From Spirochaetaceae bacterium (GTDB lineage: Bacteria > Spirochaetota > Spirochaetia > JABEVK01): DNA of 10,503 nt. Numbering within the stretch: the stretch's first letter is position 1; each line of letters starts with the position of its first letter. Under the pieces are notes generated by a model. That model ran no database searches. It saw only the letters and a program-made list of their open reading frames with translations, and was not told the origin of the DNA. A program made the position numbers and the translations under genes. This document shows, piece after piece, positions 1-6,486 of the stretch. The stretch lies in the NCBI GenBank assembly GCA_023265735.1, contig JAHFSN010000037.1:1-10503 (forward strand), in the 5' to 3' direction.

Positions 1-1
1 C

Positions 2-220
2 CCCATCTCGGCCACCACCTGGCTCCTGGTCTACAAGGACCAGACCTACACCGGCAACCAGGCCAAGTCCGCCGCCGTGGTCAAGGCCATCTGGTGGATG
101 CTCCACGAAGGCCAGGCCCTCAACGAAGGCCTGAACTACGCCAAGCTTCCCGCCAACGCCGTCAAGGTCGCCGAGACCCTGATCAAGTCGGTCACCTACA
201 ATGGCAAACCTCTCCTCTAA
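2..220 (+). CDS. pstS: Phosphate-binding protein PstS, C-terminal fragment
   Basis: The last 72 codons of a gene that begins before the window, read in the frame starting at base 2 and ending in TAA at 218-220. The peptide has the shape of the PstS C-terminus: a strand ending in TTWLLVYKDQ, then a helix (KAIWWMLHEGQ) and a segment with N-YAKLP followed by a closing helix (VKVAETLIKSV). In the PstS family this is the W-L-EGQ...YAPLP end of the periplasmic phosphate-binding protein that delivers phosphate to the PstCA channel. The identity is supported mainly by the complete pstC-pstA-pstB that follows directly. The signal peptide, phosphate-binding residues and any Pho-box promoter lie outside the window and cannot be judged. 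Confidence 0.88.
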   Translation, partial: PISATTWLLVYKDQTYTGNQAKSAAVVKAIWWMLHEGQALNEGLNYAKLPANAVKVAETLIKSVTYNGKPLL

Positions 221-1187
221 GGGAGCAGGTGCCGAAACTCTTCTTGCTTCCCCGGGGGCCTCGGCCCCTGGGGGACTGGGAAAGTCGGCCCGGGGTTTCC
301 TCGCCAGAACCGCGGAAAGGGGCTTTCGCAGTTCGTTGATCTTCTCGGTGGTCCTCGTCTTTGCGGTGATCGTCGCGATGATGTTCAGCCTAACGATGTT
401 CTCGTTGCCGGCGATCCAGCATACCGGCTGGTCGATCTTCACGGGAACCAACTGGGACCCCGCCAACGATCAGTTCGGCGCCCTTCCGTTCATTGTGGGG
501 ACCATTCTGACCTCTGTCCTTGCCTTGATTATTTCGTTTCCGTTTTCTCTGTCCATCGCCCTCTTTCTGGGCGAGTATCAGCGCAGCGGCTGGCTCGCGT
601 CGCTGCTGACCACGGCCATTGAGCTCTTGGCCGGCATTCCGTCGATTATCTACGGAGCGTTCGGGCTCTTCGTCATGGTTCCCCTCATGCAGCAGTGGGA
701 ACTCACCATGGTGTCTAGCGGCGTCATTCCTCTGGGCGTTGGCATCCTGACGGCTTCCATCCTCTTGGCCATCATGATCATTCCCTACTCGGCGAGCTTG
801 GCCCGGGAGGTCATCCGTCTGACTCCCCAAGACTTGAAGGAGGCCGCCTACGCCATGGGGGGGAGCCGCTTTGCGGTTATCCGCTTCGTCACCTTGCCGT
901 ATTCCTTCTCCGGTATCTTCGCTGGACAGCTGCTGGCCTTTGGCCGGGCCCTCGGAGAAACCATGGCCGTGGCCATGGTCATTGGCAATCAGAACATCAT
1001 GCCCGAAGGCTTGTTCTCAGCGGGCAGCACCATCGCGACCGTGATCGCCAACGAGTACCCCGAAGCCTCGGGGGTCCACATCGCCGCCCTCACCGAGATC
1101 GGCCTCATCCTCTTCTTGATCACCATCGTCTTCGGCTTCGCGGGTCGCATCATCATCAACCGCATGGGAATGAGGGGGACGGCATGA
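201..1187 (+). CDS. pstC: Phosphate ABC transporter permease PstC
   Basis: Inner-membrane permease subunit of the PstSCAB phosphate importer, 328 residues as called. After a hydrophilic N-terminal stretch, the first membrane segment starts near residue 46 (LIFSVVLVF). The family pattern then follows: W-I-F-TGTNWDP near residue 80, the GT--TS-LAL permease entry, IELLAGIPSIIYG, and the cytoplasmic EAA loop starting at Glu214 (EAAYAMGGS...LP), which contacts PstB. The segment ALGETMAVAMVIGN is typical of PstC. The gene ends in an ATGA overlap with pstA. The start is uncertain. ATG 201 lies inside the pstS end and has no good ribosome binding site, so it would depend on coupling. The extra ~45 residues are Gly/Ala/Ser-rich and their DNA forms a strong hairpin (250-273). 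The in-frame TTG at 336, behind a purine-rich stretch at 314-322, is an alternative start. The family call is firm. Confidence 0.93.
   Translation: MANLSSKGAGAETLLASPGASAPGGLGKSARGFLARTAERGFRSSLIFSVVLVFAVIVAMMFSLTMFSLPAIQHTGWSIFTGTNWDPANDQFGALPFIVGTILTSVLALIISFPFSLSIALFLGEYQRSGWLASLLTTAIELLAGIPSIIYGAFGLFVMVPLMQQWELTMVSSGVIPLGVGILTASILLAIMIIPYSASLAREVIRLTPQDLKEAAYAMGGSRFAVIRFVTLPYSFSGIFAGQLLAFGRALGETMAVAMVIGNQNIMPEGLFSAGSTIATVIANEYPEASGVHIAALTEIGLILFLITIVFGFAGRIIINRMGMRGTA
250..273 (+). other. GC-rich hairpin just after pstS
   Basis: CCCCGGGGGCC (250-260) and GGCCCCTGGGG (263-273) are complementary across 11 positions, with one G-U pair and only TC between them, so the folded form is about 9-10 bp with a four-base loop. 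A weaker stem follows (GGAAA 279-283 with TTTCC 296-300). There is no T-run, so it does not look like a full intrinsic terminator. Lying 30 bases after the pstS stop, it could protect or partly attenuate the mRNA so that the binding protein is made in excess over the membrane subunits, as seen in other ABC operons. That role is inference. If pstC starts at 201, the hairpin is coding. Confidence 0.6.
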
Positions 1188-2026
1188 CTCTTCGCAACCG
1201 ACTCAAGGCACGGTTGGGATTCAACCGCGTCGTCTCCTCCGTTTTCACAGGCATCGTGACTTTCTTTTCTCTGCTCATGGTGGTTCCTCTGGTCCTCATC
1301 CTTTCGTTCATCACGATCAAGGGCGTCACCCAGCTTCACTGGGCCCTTTTCGTGTCCGACGAGCGGGGAGGGGGCATCTTGAACGCCATCGTCGGCAGCG
1401 GCGAGATGGTTCTGATCGCGGTGGTCCTGGCGGTGCCCGTGGCCGTCCTCACCGGCGTCTACCTTGCCGAAGCCCGCAACAGCAAGATCGCCGAGGTGAT
1501 GCGGATCACCGTCGACGTGTTCCAGGGGATTCCCTCCATCGTGTTGGGCATCATCGCCTACGTCTGGCTGGTCGTTCCCCTTCGCAGCTTCTCGGGTCTG
1601 TCCGGGGCCGTGGCCCTGGCCATCATGATGATCCCCATCATCATCAAGAACACCGAAGAAAGTCTCATCCTCGTCCCTGCCCAGATGAAGGAAGCCGCCT
1701 ACGGCCTGGGGGCCCCTTTTCACAAGGTCATCCTGCAGATCGTCCTCCCGGCCGCCATGTCCGGGGTCCTCACCGGTATCCTTTTGGCCACCGCGCGCAT
1801 CCTGGGCGAGACCGCGCCCCTCCTGTTCACCTCGTTTGGCGGACCCGACCTGAACTACAACCTCACCCGACCCATGGAAGCCCTCCCCCCGCTGATCTTC
1901 AAGTACGCCCAGTCCCCCCGGGACGACTGGGTGGCCACCGCCTGGGCGTCGTCGTTCGTCCTGGTGGTCGTCGTCCTATTCCTCAATCTTCTGACAAAGT
2001 TGGTTTTGCGCCGATGGAAGCACTAG
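1184..2026 (+). CDS. pstA: Phosphate ABC transporter permease PstA
   Basis: Second membrane subunit of the phosphate importer, 280 residues, a normal length for PstA. The start ATG overlaps the pstC stop as ATGA, so translation is probably coupled. The first membrane segment lies near residues 20-45. The permease core begins with GGILNAIVGS and continues through PVAVLTGVYLAEA and the PstA signature FQGIPSIVLGIIAY. The EAA loop starts at Glu170 (EAAYGLGAPFHKVILQIVLP), followed by GILLATARILGETAPLLFT. These are the family's conserved segments for pairing with PstC and docking on PstB. The C-terminus ends in a last hydrophobic segment and a basic tail (LRRWKH). The final 13 bases overlap pstB. 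Confidence 0.95.
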   Translation: MTLRNRLKARLGFNRVVSSVFTGIVTFFSLLMVVPLVLILSFITIKGVTQLHWALFVSDERGGGILNAIVGSGEMVLIAVVLAVPVAVLTGVYLAEARNSKIAEVMRITVDVFQGIPSIVLGIIAYVWLVVPLRSFSGLSGAVALAIMMIPIIIKNTEESLILVPAQMKEAAYGLGAPFHKVILQIVLPAAMSGVLTGILLATARILGETAPLLFTSFGGPDLNYNLTRPMEALPPLIFKYAQSPRDDWVATAWASSFVLVVVVLFLNLLTKLVLRRWKH

Positions 2027-2787
2027 CCGCCGAAAAGCCCATCCTCGACGTCCGCTCTCTGAACGTCGTCTATGGCGAGACCCCCGCGTTGAAAGAGATC
2101 AACATCTCGTTTGCCCGCAACAGCCTTCACTCCATCATCGGACCGTCGGGCTGCGGCAAGTCCACGTTCGTCCGCTGCTTTAACCGGATGCACGAGCTGC
2201 AGGGCGAGGCCAAGGTCACGGGCCAGATCCTCCTCGACGGCGACGATATCCTCACCGACGACCCGTTCTCGGTGCGGCTGCGCATTGGCATGGTCTTCCA
2301 GCGGCCCAACCCCTTTCCCAGCCTCAGCATCGCCGACAACGTCCTATCGGGGTTCCTTATCAACGGCATCCGACCCAAGAAGGACGAGGCCGACGCCATC
2401 GTCGAGACCGCCCTACGCAAGGCCTCGCTCTGGGACGAGGTCAAAGACAAGCTGAAGAAGCGGAGCATGTTCCTCTCGGGAGGGCAGCAACAGCGGCTCT
2501 GCATCGCCCGGGCCCTCGCGGTGGAACCCGAGGTGCTCCTCCTCGACGAGCCCACCTCGGCCCTGGACCCGATTTCCACCGGGTCGATCGAGGAACTCAT
2601 GCTCGAGCTCAAGAAGTCCGTTACCATCGTCTTGGTGACCCACAACCTGTCGCAGGCGGGCCGGGTCTCGGACTACGCGGCATTTTTCCTCCTCGGTGAA
2701 CTCATCGAATACGGCAGCGGATCGACGTTCTTCATCAACCCGAAGGACTCCCGGACGGATGCGTATCTTGCCGGCCGCTTCGGCTGA
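2014..2787 (+). CDS. pstB: Phosphate ABC transporter ATPase PstB
   Basis: ATP-hydrolysing subunit of the phosphate importer, 257 residues, full length. The Walker A motif GPSGCGKST is at residues 43-51, the Q-loop glutamine is at 96 in MVFQRPNPFP, and the ABC signature LSGGQQQR starts at 154. Walker B LLLDEPTSALDP runs from about 175 with Glu179 as the likely catalytic base, and the switch histidine is His210 (VTHN). The sequences FNRMHEL after Walker A and QRPNPFPxSI at the Q-loop are PstB-specific within ABC ATPases. The ATG lies inside the pstA end in another frame, giving a 13-base overlap. No phoU follows, although phoU often comes next in pst operons. About 570 bp of repeats and control sequence follow instead. 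Confidence 0.96.
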   Translation: MEALAAEKPILDVRSLNVVYGETPALKEINISFARNSLHSIIGPSGCGKSTFVRCFNRMHELQGEAKVTGQILLDGDDILTDDPFSVRLRIGMVFQRPNPFPSLSIADNVLSGFLINGIRPKKDEADAIVETALRKASLWDEVKDKLKKRSMFLSGGQQQRLCIARALAVEPEVLLLDEPTSALDPISTGSIEELMLELKKSVTIVLVTHNLSQAGRVSDYAAFFLLGELIEYGSGSTFFINPKDSRTDAYLAGRFG

Positions 2788-2799
2788 TCCCCTGTGCTT

Positions 2800-2906
2800 G
2801 GATCTCGGCGTTTTGGCTTCGCCTCACGGCGGACTCCGGTGCTCGCCGTACTAAGTGTACGGCTGCGCTCCTCGCCTTGTTCAGCTTTGCCAAAACACCG
2901 ATCTCC
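2800..2906. repeat. ~107-bp imperfect palindrome after pstB
   Basis: The outer ends are inverted copies: the 18 bases from 2800 match the reverse complement of 2889-2906 at 15 of 18 positions. A perfect inner hairpin, CCGTAC-TAAGT-GTACGG (2846-2862), sits almost exactly at the same centre, so the block forms one long, imperfectly paired hairpin. It starts 13 bases after the pstB stop. It could end or protect the pst transcript, or be one copy of a dispersed palindromic element. There is no T-run, and no transposase gene or target duplication was found. Its right edge supplies the first bases of the 76-bp direct repeats. Confidence 0.65.
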
Positions 2907-3094
2907 TGCGCACAGGCCTGCACGGGCTTTGCTTCGCTCGCCGGCTGGTTGGATGCGGGCCTTTAGCTGGACACGGATTTCCGGCGCACAGGCCTGCACG
3001 GGCTTCGCTTCGCTCGCCTGCTGATGGGATGCGGGCCTTTGGCTGGACACCGATCTCCGGCGCACGGTTCTACACGGGCTTCGCTTCGCTCGCC
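2895..3094. repeat. 76-bp direct repeats, two full copies and one partial
   Basis: Copy 1 is 2895-2970 and copy 2 is 2971-3046; they differ at 8 of 76 positions by hand alignment. A third copy, 3047-3094, matches copy 2 at 42 of 48 positions and then stops. Each unit begins ACAC-GAT-TCC, contains a short CAGGCCTG palindrome in the first two copies, then GGGCTT-GCTTCGCTCGCC, and ends GATGCGGGCCTTT-GCTGG. The copies abut with no unique spacers, so this is not a CRISPR array. The period breaks reading frame, so the units are not protein repeats. The function is unknown. Confidence 0.85.
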
Positions 3095-3253
3095 ACCTGG
3101 TGTAGTCGCTCATCGGCGAGAAGTGGATTGAGTCCCGTCTGGTCCGGGTAATCCTGGCAATTCCTCAAGGTTTCACCATCTCAACCCGATAATGGGGCCA
3201 ACCGGTACGCGTTTAAGCGGTTCGGGCTCTTCTTGTTGATATTTCCAAAATTT

Positions 3254-3319
3254 CCAAAATTGTTTAAATCTTCATTGACAAAAATCCAAAATGGCCATAA
3301 CGTCTAAATAGTTTAAACT
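3254..3319 (+). promoter_or_regulatory. Possible promoter of the lipoprotein genes
   Basis: This is an AT-rich stretch within GC-rich DNA. A perfect TTGACA (-35 like) is at 3275-3280. At 17-base spacing the next hexamer is TAACGT (3298-3303), a poor -10; CATAAC at 15-base spacing is slightly better. CCAAAATTGT (3254-3263) lies just upstream, and a perfect 10-bp palindrome AGTTTAAACT is at 3310-3319, where an operator could overlap the start of transcription. The ribosome binding site AAGGAG (3346-3351) follows. The promoter call rests on composition and the -35 box; the exact -10 is not settled. Confidence 0.4.
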
Positions 3320-3359
3320 CTCTTATATTTACAACAGTCTAGTTCAAGGAGTACTTCTT

Positions 3360-4412
3360 ATGAAGACTTCGCGAGTGTTCTCTTGGGGATTGGTCGTGCT
3401 CGTGGTCGCCGCTTTGGCGGCGTGCAGCAGCCCCTCCTCCTCTGCATCGGGGGGAAGTGGTGGATCCAGTTCGGCTCCGGCGAAGAGCCTTGTGATCACC
3501 ATCGGGGACAACATCAACGCCCGTGACATTGCCCCTGCATTGAGCATGACGGCGGTCAGCTACACCGTTTCCGGTGTGGGACCCTCGACCACCTTTGGTC
3601 CGACGACCGTCACGGCGGGCACGGCGACAATTTCCAACCTGGAGACGGGATCGTGGACAGTTACCGTCAATGCGTACAACGGGGATACGACTCCGACTCT
3701 CATCGGAAAGGGAACGGCGGGCGCTACGGTCAGTTCGGCGGCCTCGACGCCGGTGTCCATTTCTGTGCTTCCCGTGTCCGGCAACGGTACCTTGAACCTG
3801 ACGGTGACGTGGCCCGCCGCGCAAATCAGCGGCACTCCCTCGATCCAAGCGACCTTGAGTCCAGCCTTCTCATCCCCGATTTCGCCGTCTGCGTGGACGG
3901 TGAATTCCGGCACGGGGACGGGTACCTACCTTAGCACCGCCAATTCCGTCCCCACGGGATACAGCACCCTCGTCCTGAATCTTCTGGACAGCGCGGGAAG
4001 CAAGGCGTGGGTGGTCGATACCGTACGGATCATCGACCAACAAACCACCTCGGGAACGTACGCGCTGTCGAACTTGAACCAAGCCGGCGGAGCTCTCGTC
4101 GTCAACGTCACCACGAATCTTCAGAATCCTTTGACCCTGTCCCTGGCGGGAACCACGTCGCCCTACTTGGCCAATGGAAGTTCCGAGACCCTGACGGTCA
4201 CCGTGGTCGACAGTTTGGGGAATCCCGTCACCGGGACCGTGACCTACCTCTGGTACGTCGACGGCGTCGTCAAGCAGACTTCGGCAAGCAACAGCTACAG
4301 CTACACCGGCAACAGGGGCAGCTACAGCAACTATTCGGCGAGTATTGCCGTCGTGGCCTACACGCCGTCCGGCTCCTACGGGAGCGTCAACGTCTATCAG
4401 AAGGTGCAATAA
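3360..4412 (+). CDS. Exported lipoprotein of unknown function, all-beta
   Basis: A 350-residue protein with a clear lipoprotein signal: MKTSR, a hydrophobic core, and the lipobox LAAC with Cys22 as the lipidated residue. A Ser/Gly-rich linker (23-41) follows. Ser at +2 would send an E. coli-type lipoprotein to the outer membrane. The mature part is Thr/Ser/Val-rich and lacks cysteines, as expected for beta-sandwich domains. A first module runs from about 43 (SLVITIGD...SYTVSGVGP...GSWTVTVNA). A middle region has GTLNLTVTWP and DTVRIIDQQTTSGTYALSN. An Ig/PKD-like end domain spans about 256-350 and contains TYLWYVDGV. No catalytic motif is visible. The ribosome binding site AAGGAG sits 8 bases before ATG. 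The next gene is a paralogue over nearly the whole length, so the pair arose by duplication. A binding, adhesive or scaffold role on the cell surface is only a guess. Confidence 0.85.
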   Translation: MKTSRVFSWGLVVLVVAALAACSSPSSSASGGSGGSSSAPAKSLVITIGDNINARDIAPALSMTAVSYTVSGVGPSTTFGPTTVTAGTATISNLETGSWTVTVNAYNGDTTPTLIGKGTAGATVSSAASTPVSISVLPVSGNGTLNLTVTWPAAQISGTPSIQATLSPAFSSPISPSAWTVNSGTGTGTYLSTANSVPTGYSTLVLNLLDSAGSKAWVVDTVRIIDQQTTSGTYALSNLNQAGGALVVNVTTNLQNPLTLSLAGTTSPYLANGSSETLTVTVVDSLGNPVTGTVTYLWYVDGVVKQTSASNSYSYTGNRGSYSNYSASIAVVAYTPSGSYGSVNVYQKVQ

Positions 4413-4420
4413 CGCTCCAT

Positions 4421-4454
4421 GGAACGCCCTGGGAAAGGTTTCTCAGGGCGTTCC
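4421..4454 (+). terminator. Hairpin between the two lipoprotein genes, terminator or attenuator
   Basis: GGAACGCCCTG (4421-4431) and CAGGGCGTTCC (4444-4454) pair perfectly over 11 bp. The loop can pair further (GGAAA with TTTCT, one G-U), giving up to 15 bp closed by a short loop. It starts 8 bases after the first lipoprotein stop and ends 28 bases before the second gene's ATG. No T-run follows, so it may terminate poorly, reduce read-through, or protect the upstream mRNA end. Confidence 0.65.
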
Positions 4455-4482
4455 GATCTGAGGATTGAGCCAAGAGGATGAA

Positions 4483-6474
4483 ATGAACTTGCGCGGCTCG
4501 AGAGAGCAATCACGAAGTCGAGGTGGATGCCTCCTCCTTTTTGTCGCCCTGGCCTTCGTCGCCTGCGCGACTCCCACCTCTTTGTCTTCTGCCGGAAGCT
4601 CCTCGGATTCCGTCGGCGCCCTCACCCTGAGCATTGGTGATGGGACTTCGGGCAGCCGAACCCTAGTCCCCAACGTCAGCATGATCGTTGACAGCTACAC
4701 GATCACAGGAACGGGGCCCGGCGGCGCCAACTTCAGCCAAACCGTGACATCGACTTCGACCTCCATCCCCAACTTGAAATTGGGGAGCTGGACAATTTTG
4801 GTCCAGGCCCTCAACGCCACACCGACAGTGATTGGAAGCGGGCAGGCTTCCGTTTCCGTGACGACGGGTTCAAACCCCGTGTCGATCACCGTCACTCCGG
4901 TGACCGGAACGGGAACCCTGAGCCTCGGCGTCACCTGGCCCTCCAGTGTCGTCACCAATCCGTCCTTGACGGCCACCTTGACTCCTCCTGGCGGCGGCTC
5001 GTCGAACCTCCCCATGGTCATCTCCGGGTCCCAGGCGCTCTACACCGCCAGTCTTCCCAACGGATACAACACCTTGAGCCTGGCCCTGTCCGACAACGGG
5101 ACCCTCATCACGACGGCCGTGGACGTCGTCAGAATCGTGGCGGGTCAGGTGACGTCGGGGACCTACGCCTTCACGAACGTCAACTTGGCTTCTGGAACGG
5201 CGACGATCACCGTGACACAAAACCTCATGAATCCTCTGCTCGCGACCATTTCCGGAGCCCCCGCGACCCAGAGCCTAGGCACAAGTTCCACGCTCACGGC
5301 GTCGGTCTCCAACTACACCGGGAGCATCAACTACACCTGGTACGTTAACGGTGTCCCTTCGGGCACGGGGCCGTCCTTTCCCTTTGGGATCTCCCGTGGC
5401 GTTGGCACCTATCTGATTACGCTCACGGCCTTTAGCGCCGACGGAACCCAGGCCGGCAGCGCGTCGGCCACGGTCCAGATTGTGACGGGGACCTTCCCCG
5501 GTTTGGCCGGAACCGTCACGACCCTGGCCGGAGCCACCACCGCCGGAAGCGCCAACGGCACGGGAACCAGCGCCCGATTCAGCGCTCCTTCGGGGGCCGT
5601 CACCGACCTCAACGGCAATGTGTACATCGCCGATACCACGAACAACATGATCCGAAAGATCAACGTCAGTACGGGCGTCGTGACGACTGTAGCGGGTTCG
5701 ACAACGGCGGGTTCAGCCGATGGAACCGGAACCGCCGCCAGTTTTAGAGGACCGATTGGCATTGCCACCGACGGGACCAACCTCTACATCGCCGATACCT
5801 CCAACAACATGATTCGGAAGATCGTGATCAGCACCGGTGTTGTGACCACTCTGGCCGGGTCGACAACGGCCGGGACGACGAACTCGACGGGACCCGCGGC
5901 TCGGTTCCGCGGTCCCACGGGGTTGGCGACGGACGGCGTCAACCTCTACGTGGCCGACAAAGGGAACAACCGGATCCGCAAAGTCGTGATCAGCACGGGT
6001 GTGGTGACGACGTTGGCGGGGGCCGCCGCGGGTTCGGCCAACGGCACGGGAACGGCCGCCACGTTCAGCTCTCCCAGCGGGATCGCCATCGACGGATCCA
6101 ATCTCTACGTGGCCGACACCTCGAACAACATGATCCGCCAGATCGTGATCGGCTCGGCCGTGGTAACCACTCTGGCCGGGGCCACCACCTCTGGTTCCAC
6201 CAACGGAACCGGAACCGCGGCCCGGTTCAGCGGCCCGACAGGGGTCACCAGCGATGGGACCAACCTCTACGTTGCGGATAGAACGAACAAAATGATCCGG
6301 AAACTCGTGACGGCGACCGGTGTGGTCACCACGTTGGCCGGTTCGACGACGTCGGGGTCGGTCAATGGGACGGGGACGGCGGCCCGGTTCAACGCGCCTT
6401 ACGCGGTCAGTACCGACGGTCTCAACGTTTACGTGGCCGACACCACCAACAACATGATCCGCCAGATTCAGTGA
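4483..6474 (+). CDS. Exported lipoprotein with C-terminal NHL beta-propeller
   Basis: A 663-residue protein from ATG 4483, chosen because a purine-rich AGAGGA (4473-4478) lies just upstream and the start gives a proper signal: basic residues 4-13, a hydrophobic core, then FVAC with Cys28 as the likely lipid site (Phe at -3 is less usual but tolerated). A longer TTG start at 4465 would add six acidic/polar residues and looks wrong. Residues ~45-335 are homologous to the preceding lipoprotein: SIGD, SYTITGTGP, GSWTILVQALN, GTLSLGVTWP, DVVRIVAGQVTSGTYAFTN, and an Ig-like YTWYVNGV domain from about 250. Residues 345-663 are six NHL repeats, each with VTTLAG, NGTGTAARF--P-G, DG-NLYVADT-NNMIRK. This predicts a closed six-bladed propeller, a fold used mostly for binding. 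No enzyme residues stand out. The stop is 12 bases from the convergent adenosyltransferase gene. Confidence 0.88.
   Translation: MNLRGSREQSRSRGGCLLLFVALAFVACATPTSLSSAGSSSDSVGALTLSIGDGTSGSRTLVPNVSMIVDSYTITGTGPGGANFSQTVTSTSTSIPNLKLGSWTILVQALNATPTVIGSGQASVSVTTGSNPVSITVTPVTGTGTLSLGVTWPSSVVTNPSLTATLTPPGGGSSNLPMVISGSQALYTASLPNGYNTLSLALSDNGTLITTAVDVVRIVAGQVTSGTYAFTNVNLASGTATITVTQNLMNPLLATISGAPATQSLGTSSTLTASVSNYTGSINYTWYVNGVPSGTGPSFPFGISRGVGTYLITLTAFSADGTQAGSASATVQIVTGTFPGLAGTVTTLAGATTAGSANGTGTSARFSAPSGAVTDLNGNVYIADTTNNMIRKINVSTGVVTTVAGSTTAGSADGTGTAASFRGPIGIATDGTNLYIADTSNNMIRKIVISTGVVTTLAGSTTAGTTNSTGPAARFRGPTGLATDGVNLYVADKGNNRIRKVVISTGVVTTLAGAAAGSANGTGTAATFSSPSGIAIDGSNLYVADTSNNMIRQIVIGSAVVTTLAGATTSGSTNGTGTAARFSGPTGVTSDGTNLYVADRTNKMIRKLVTATGVVTTLAGSTTSGSVNGTGTAARFNAPYAVSTDGLNVYVADTTNNMIRQIQ
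5515..6471 (+). repeat. Six in-frame NHL repeats (159-165 bp each)
   Basis: Tandem coding repeats within the second lipoprotein. Counting from each VTT(L/V)AG, the lengths are 55, 54, 54, 53, 54 and a final 49 residues that runs to the stop. All six keep the ADxxNxxIR(K/Q) signature. The high similarity between blades points to recent duplication or exchange among blades. Confidence 0.9.
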
Positions 6475-6486
6475 GGGGATCCCGGT

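Larger units (their letters stand above)
2788..3359. other. Gene-free intergenic region with palindrome, repeats and promoter-like DNA
   Basis: No credible gene lies in these 572 bases. Short open frames on both strands run through direct repeats whose 76-bp period is not a multiple of three, so each copy shifts frame. The left part (2800-3094) is GC-rich and repetitive. About 3095-3235 is ordinary sequence with no feature I can name, apart from a small CCCG/CGGG inverted pair near 3133-3147. From about 3236 the sequence turns sharply AT-rich up to the ribosome binding site of the next gene, which looks like a promoter region. Confidence 0.8.

Noticed and set aside
989..1723. A 244-codon minus-strand open frame under pstC/pstA
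   Set aside because: It is a shadow of the two permease genes, with an Asp/His/Gly-rich product and no recognisable domain.
2895..3094. Possible CRISPR array
   Set aside because: The 76-bp units abut directly with no unique spacers, are too long and diverged, and no cas gene is nearby.
2673..3113. Minus-strand open frame of 146 codons across the repeat block
   Set aside because: The 76-bp period shifts the reading frame at each copy, and the frame runs into pstB antisense, so its openness is due to base composition.
4465..4482. TTG start extending the propeller lipoprotein by six residues
   Set aside because: It would put Glu and Asp residues ahead of the basic signal region, whereas ATG 4483 has a purine-rich site upstream and gives a normal lipoprotein signal.
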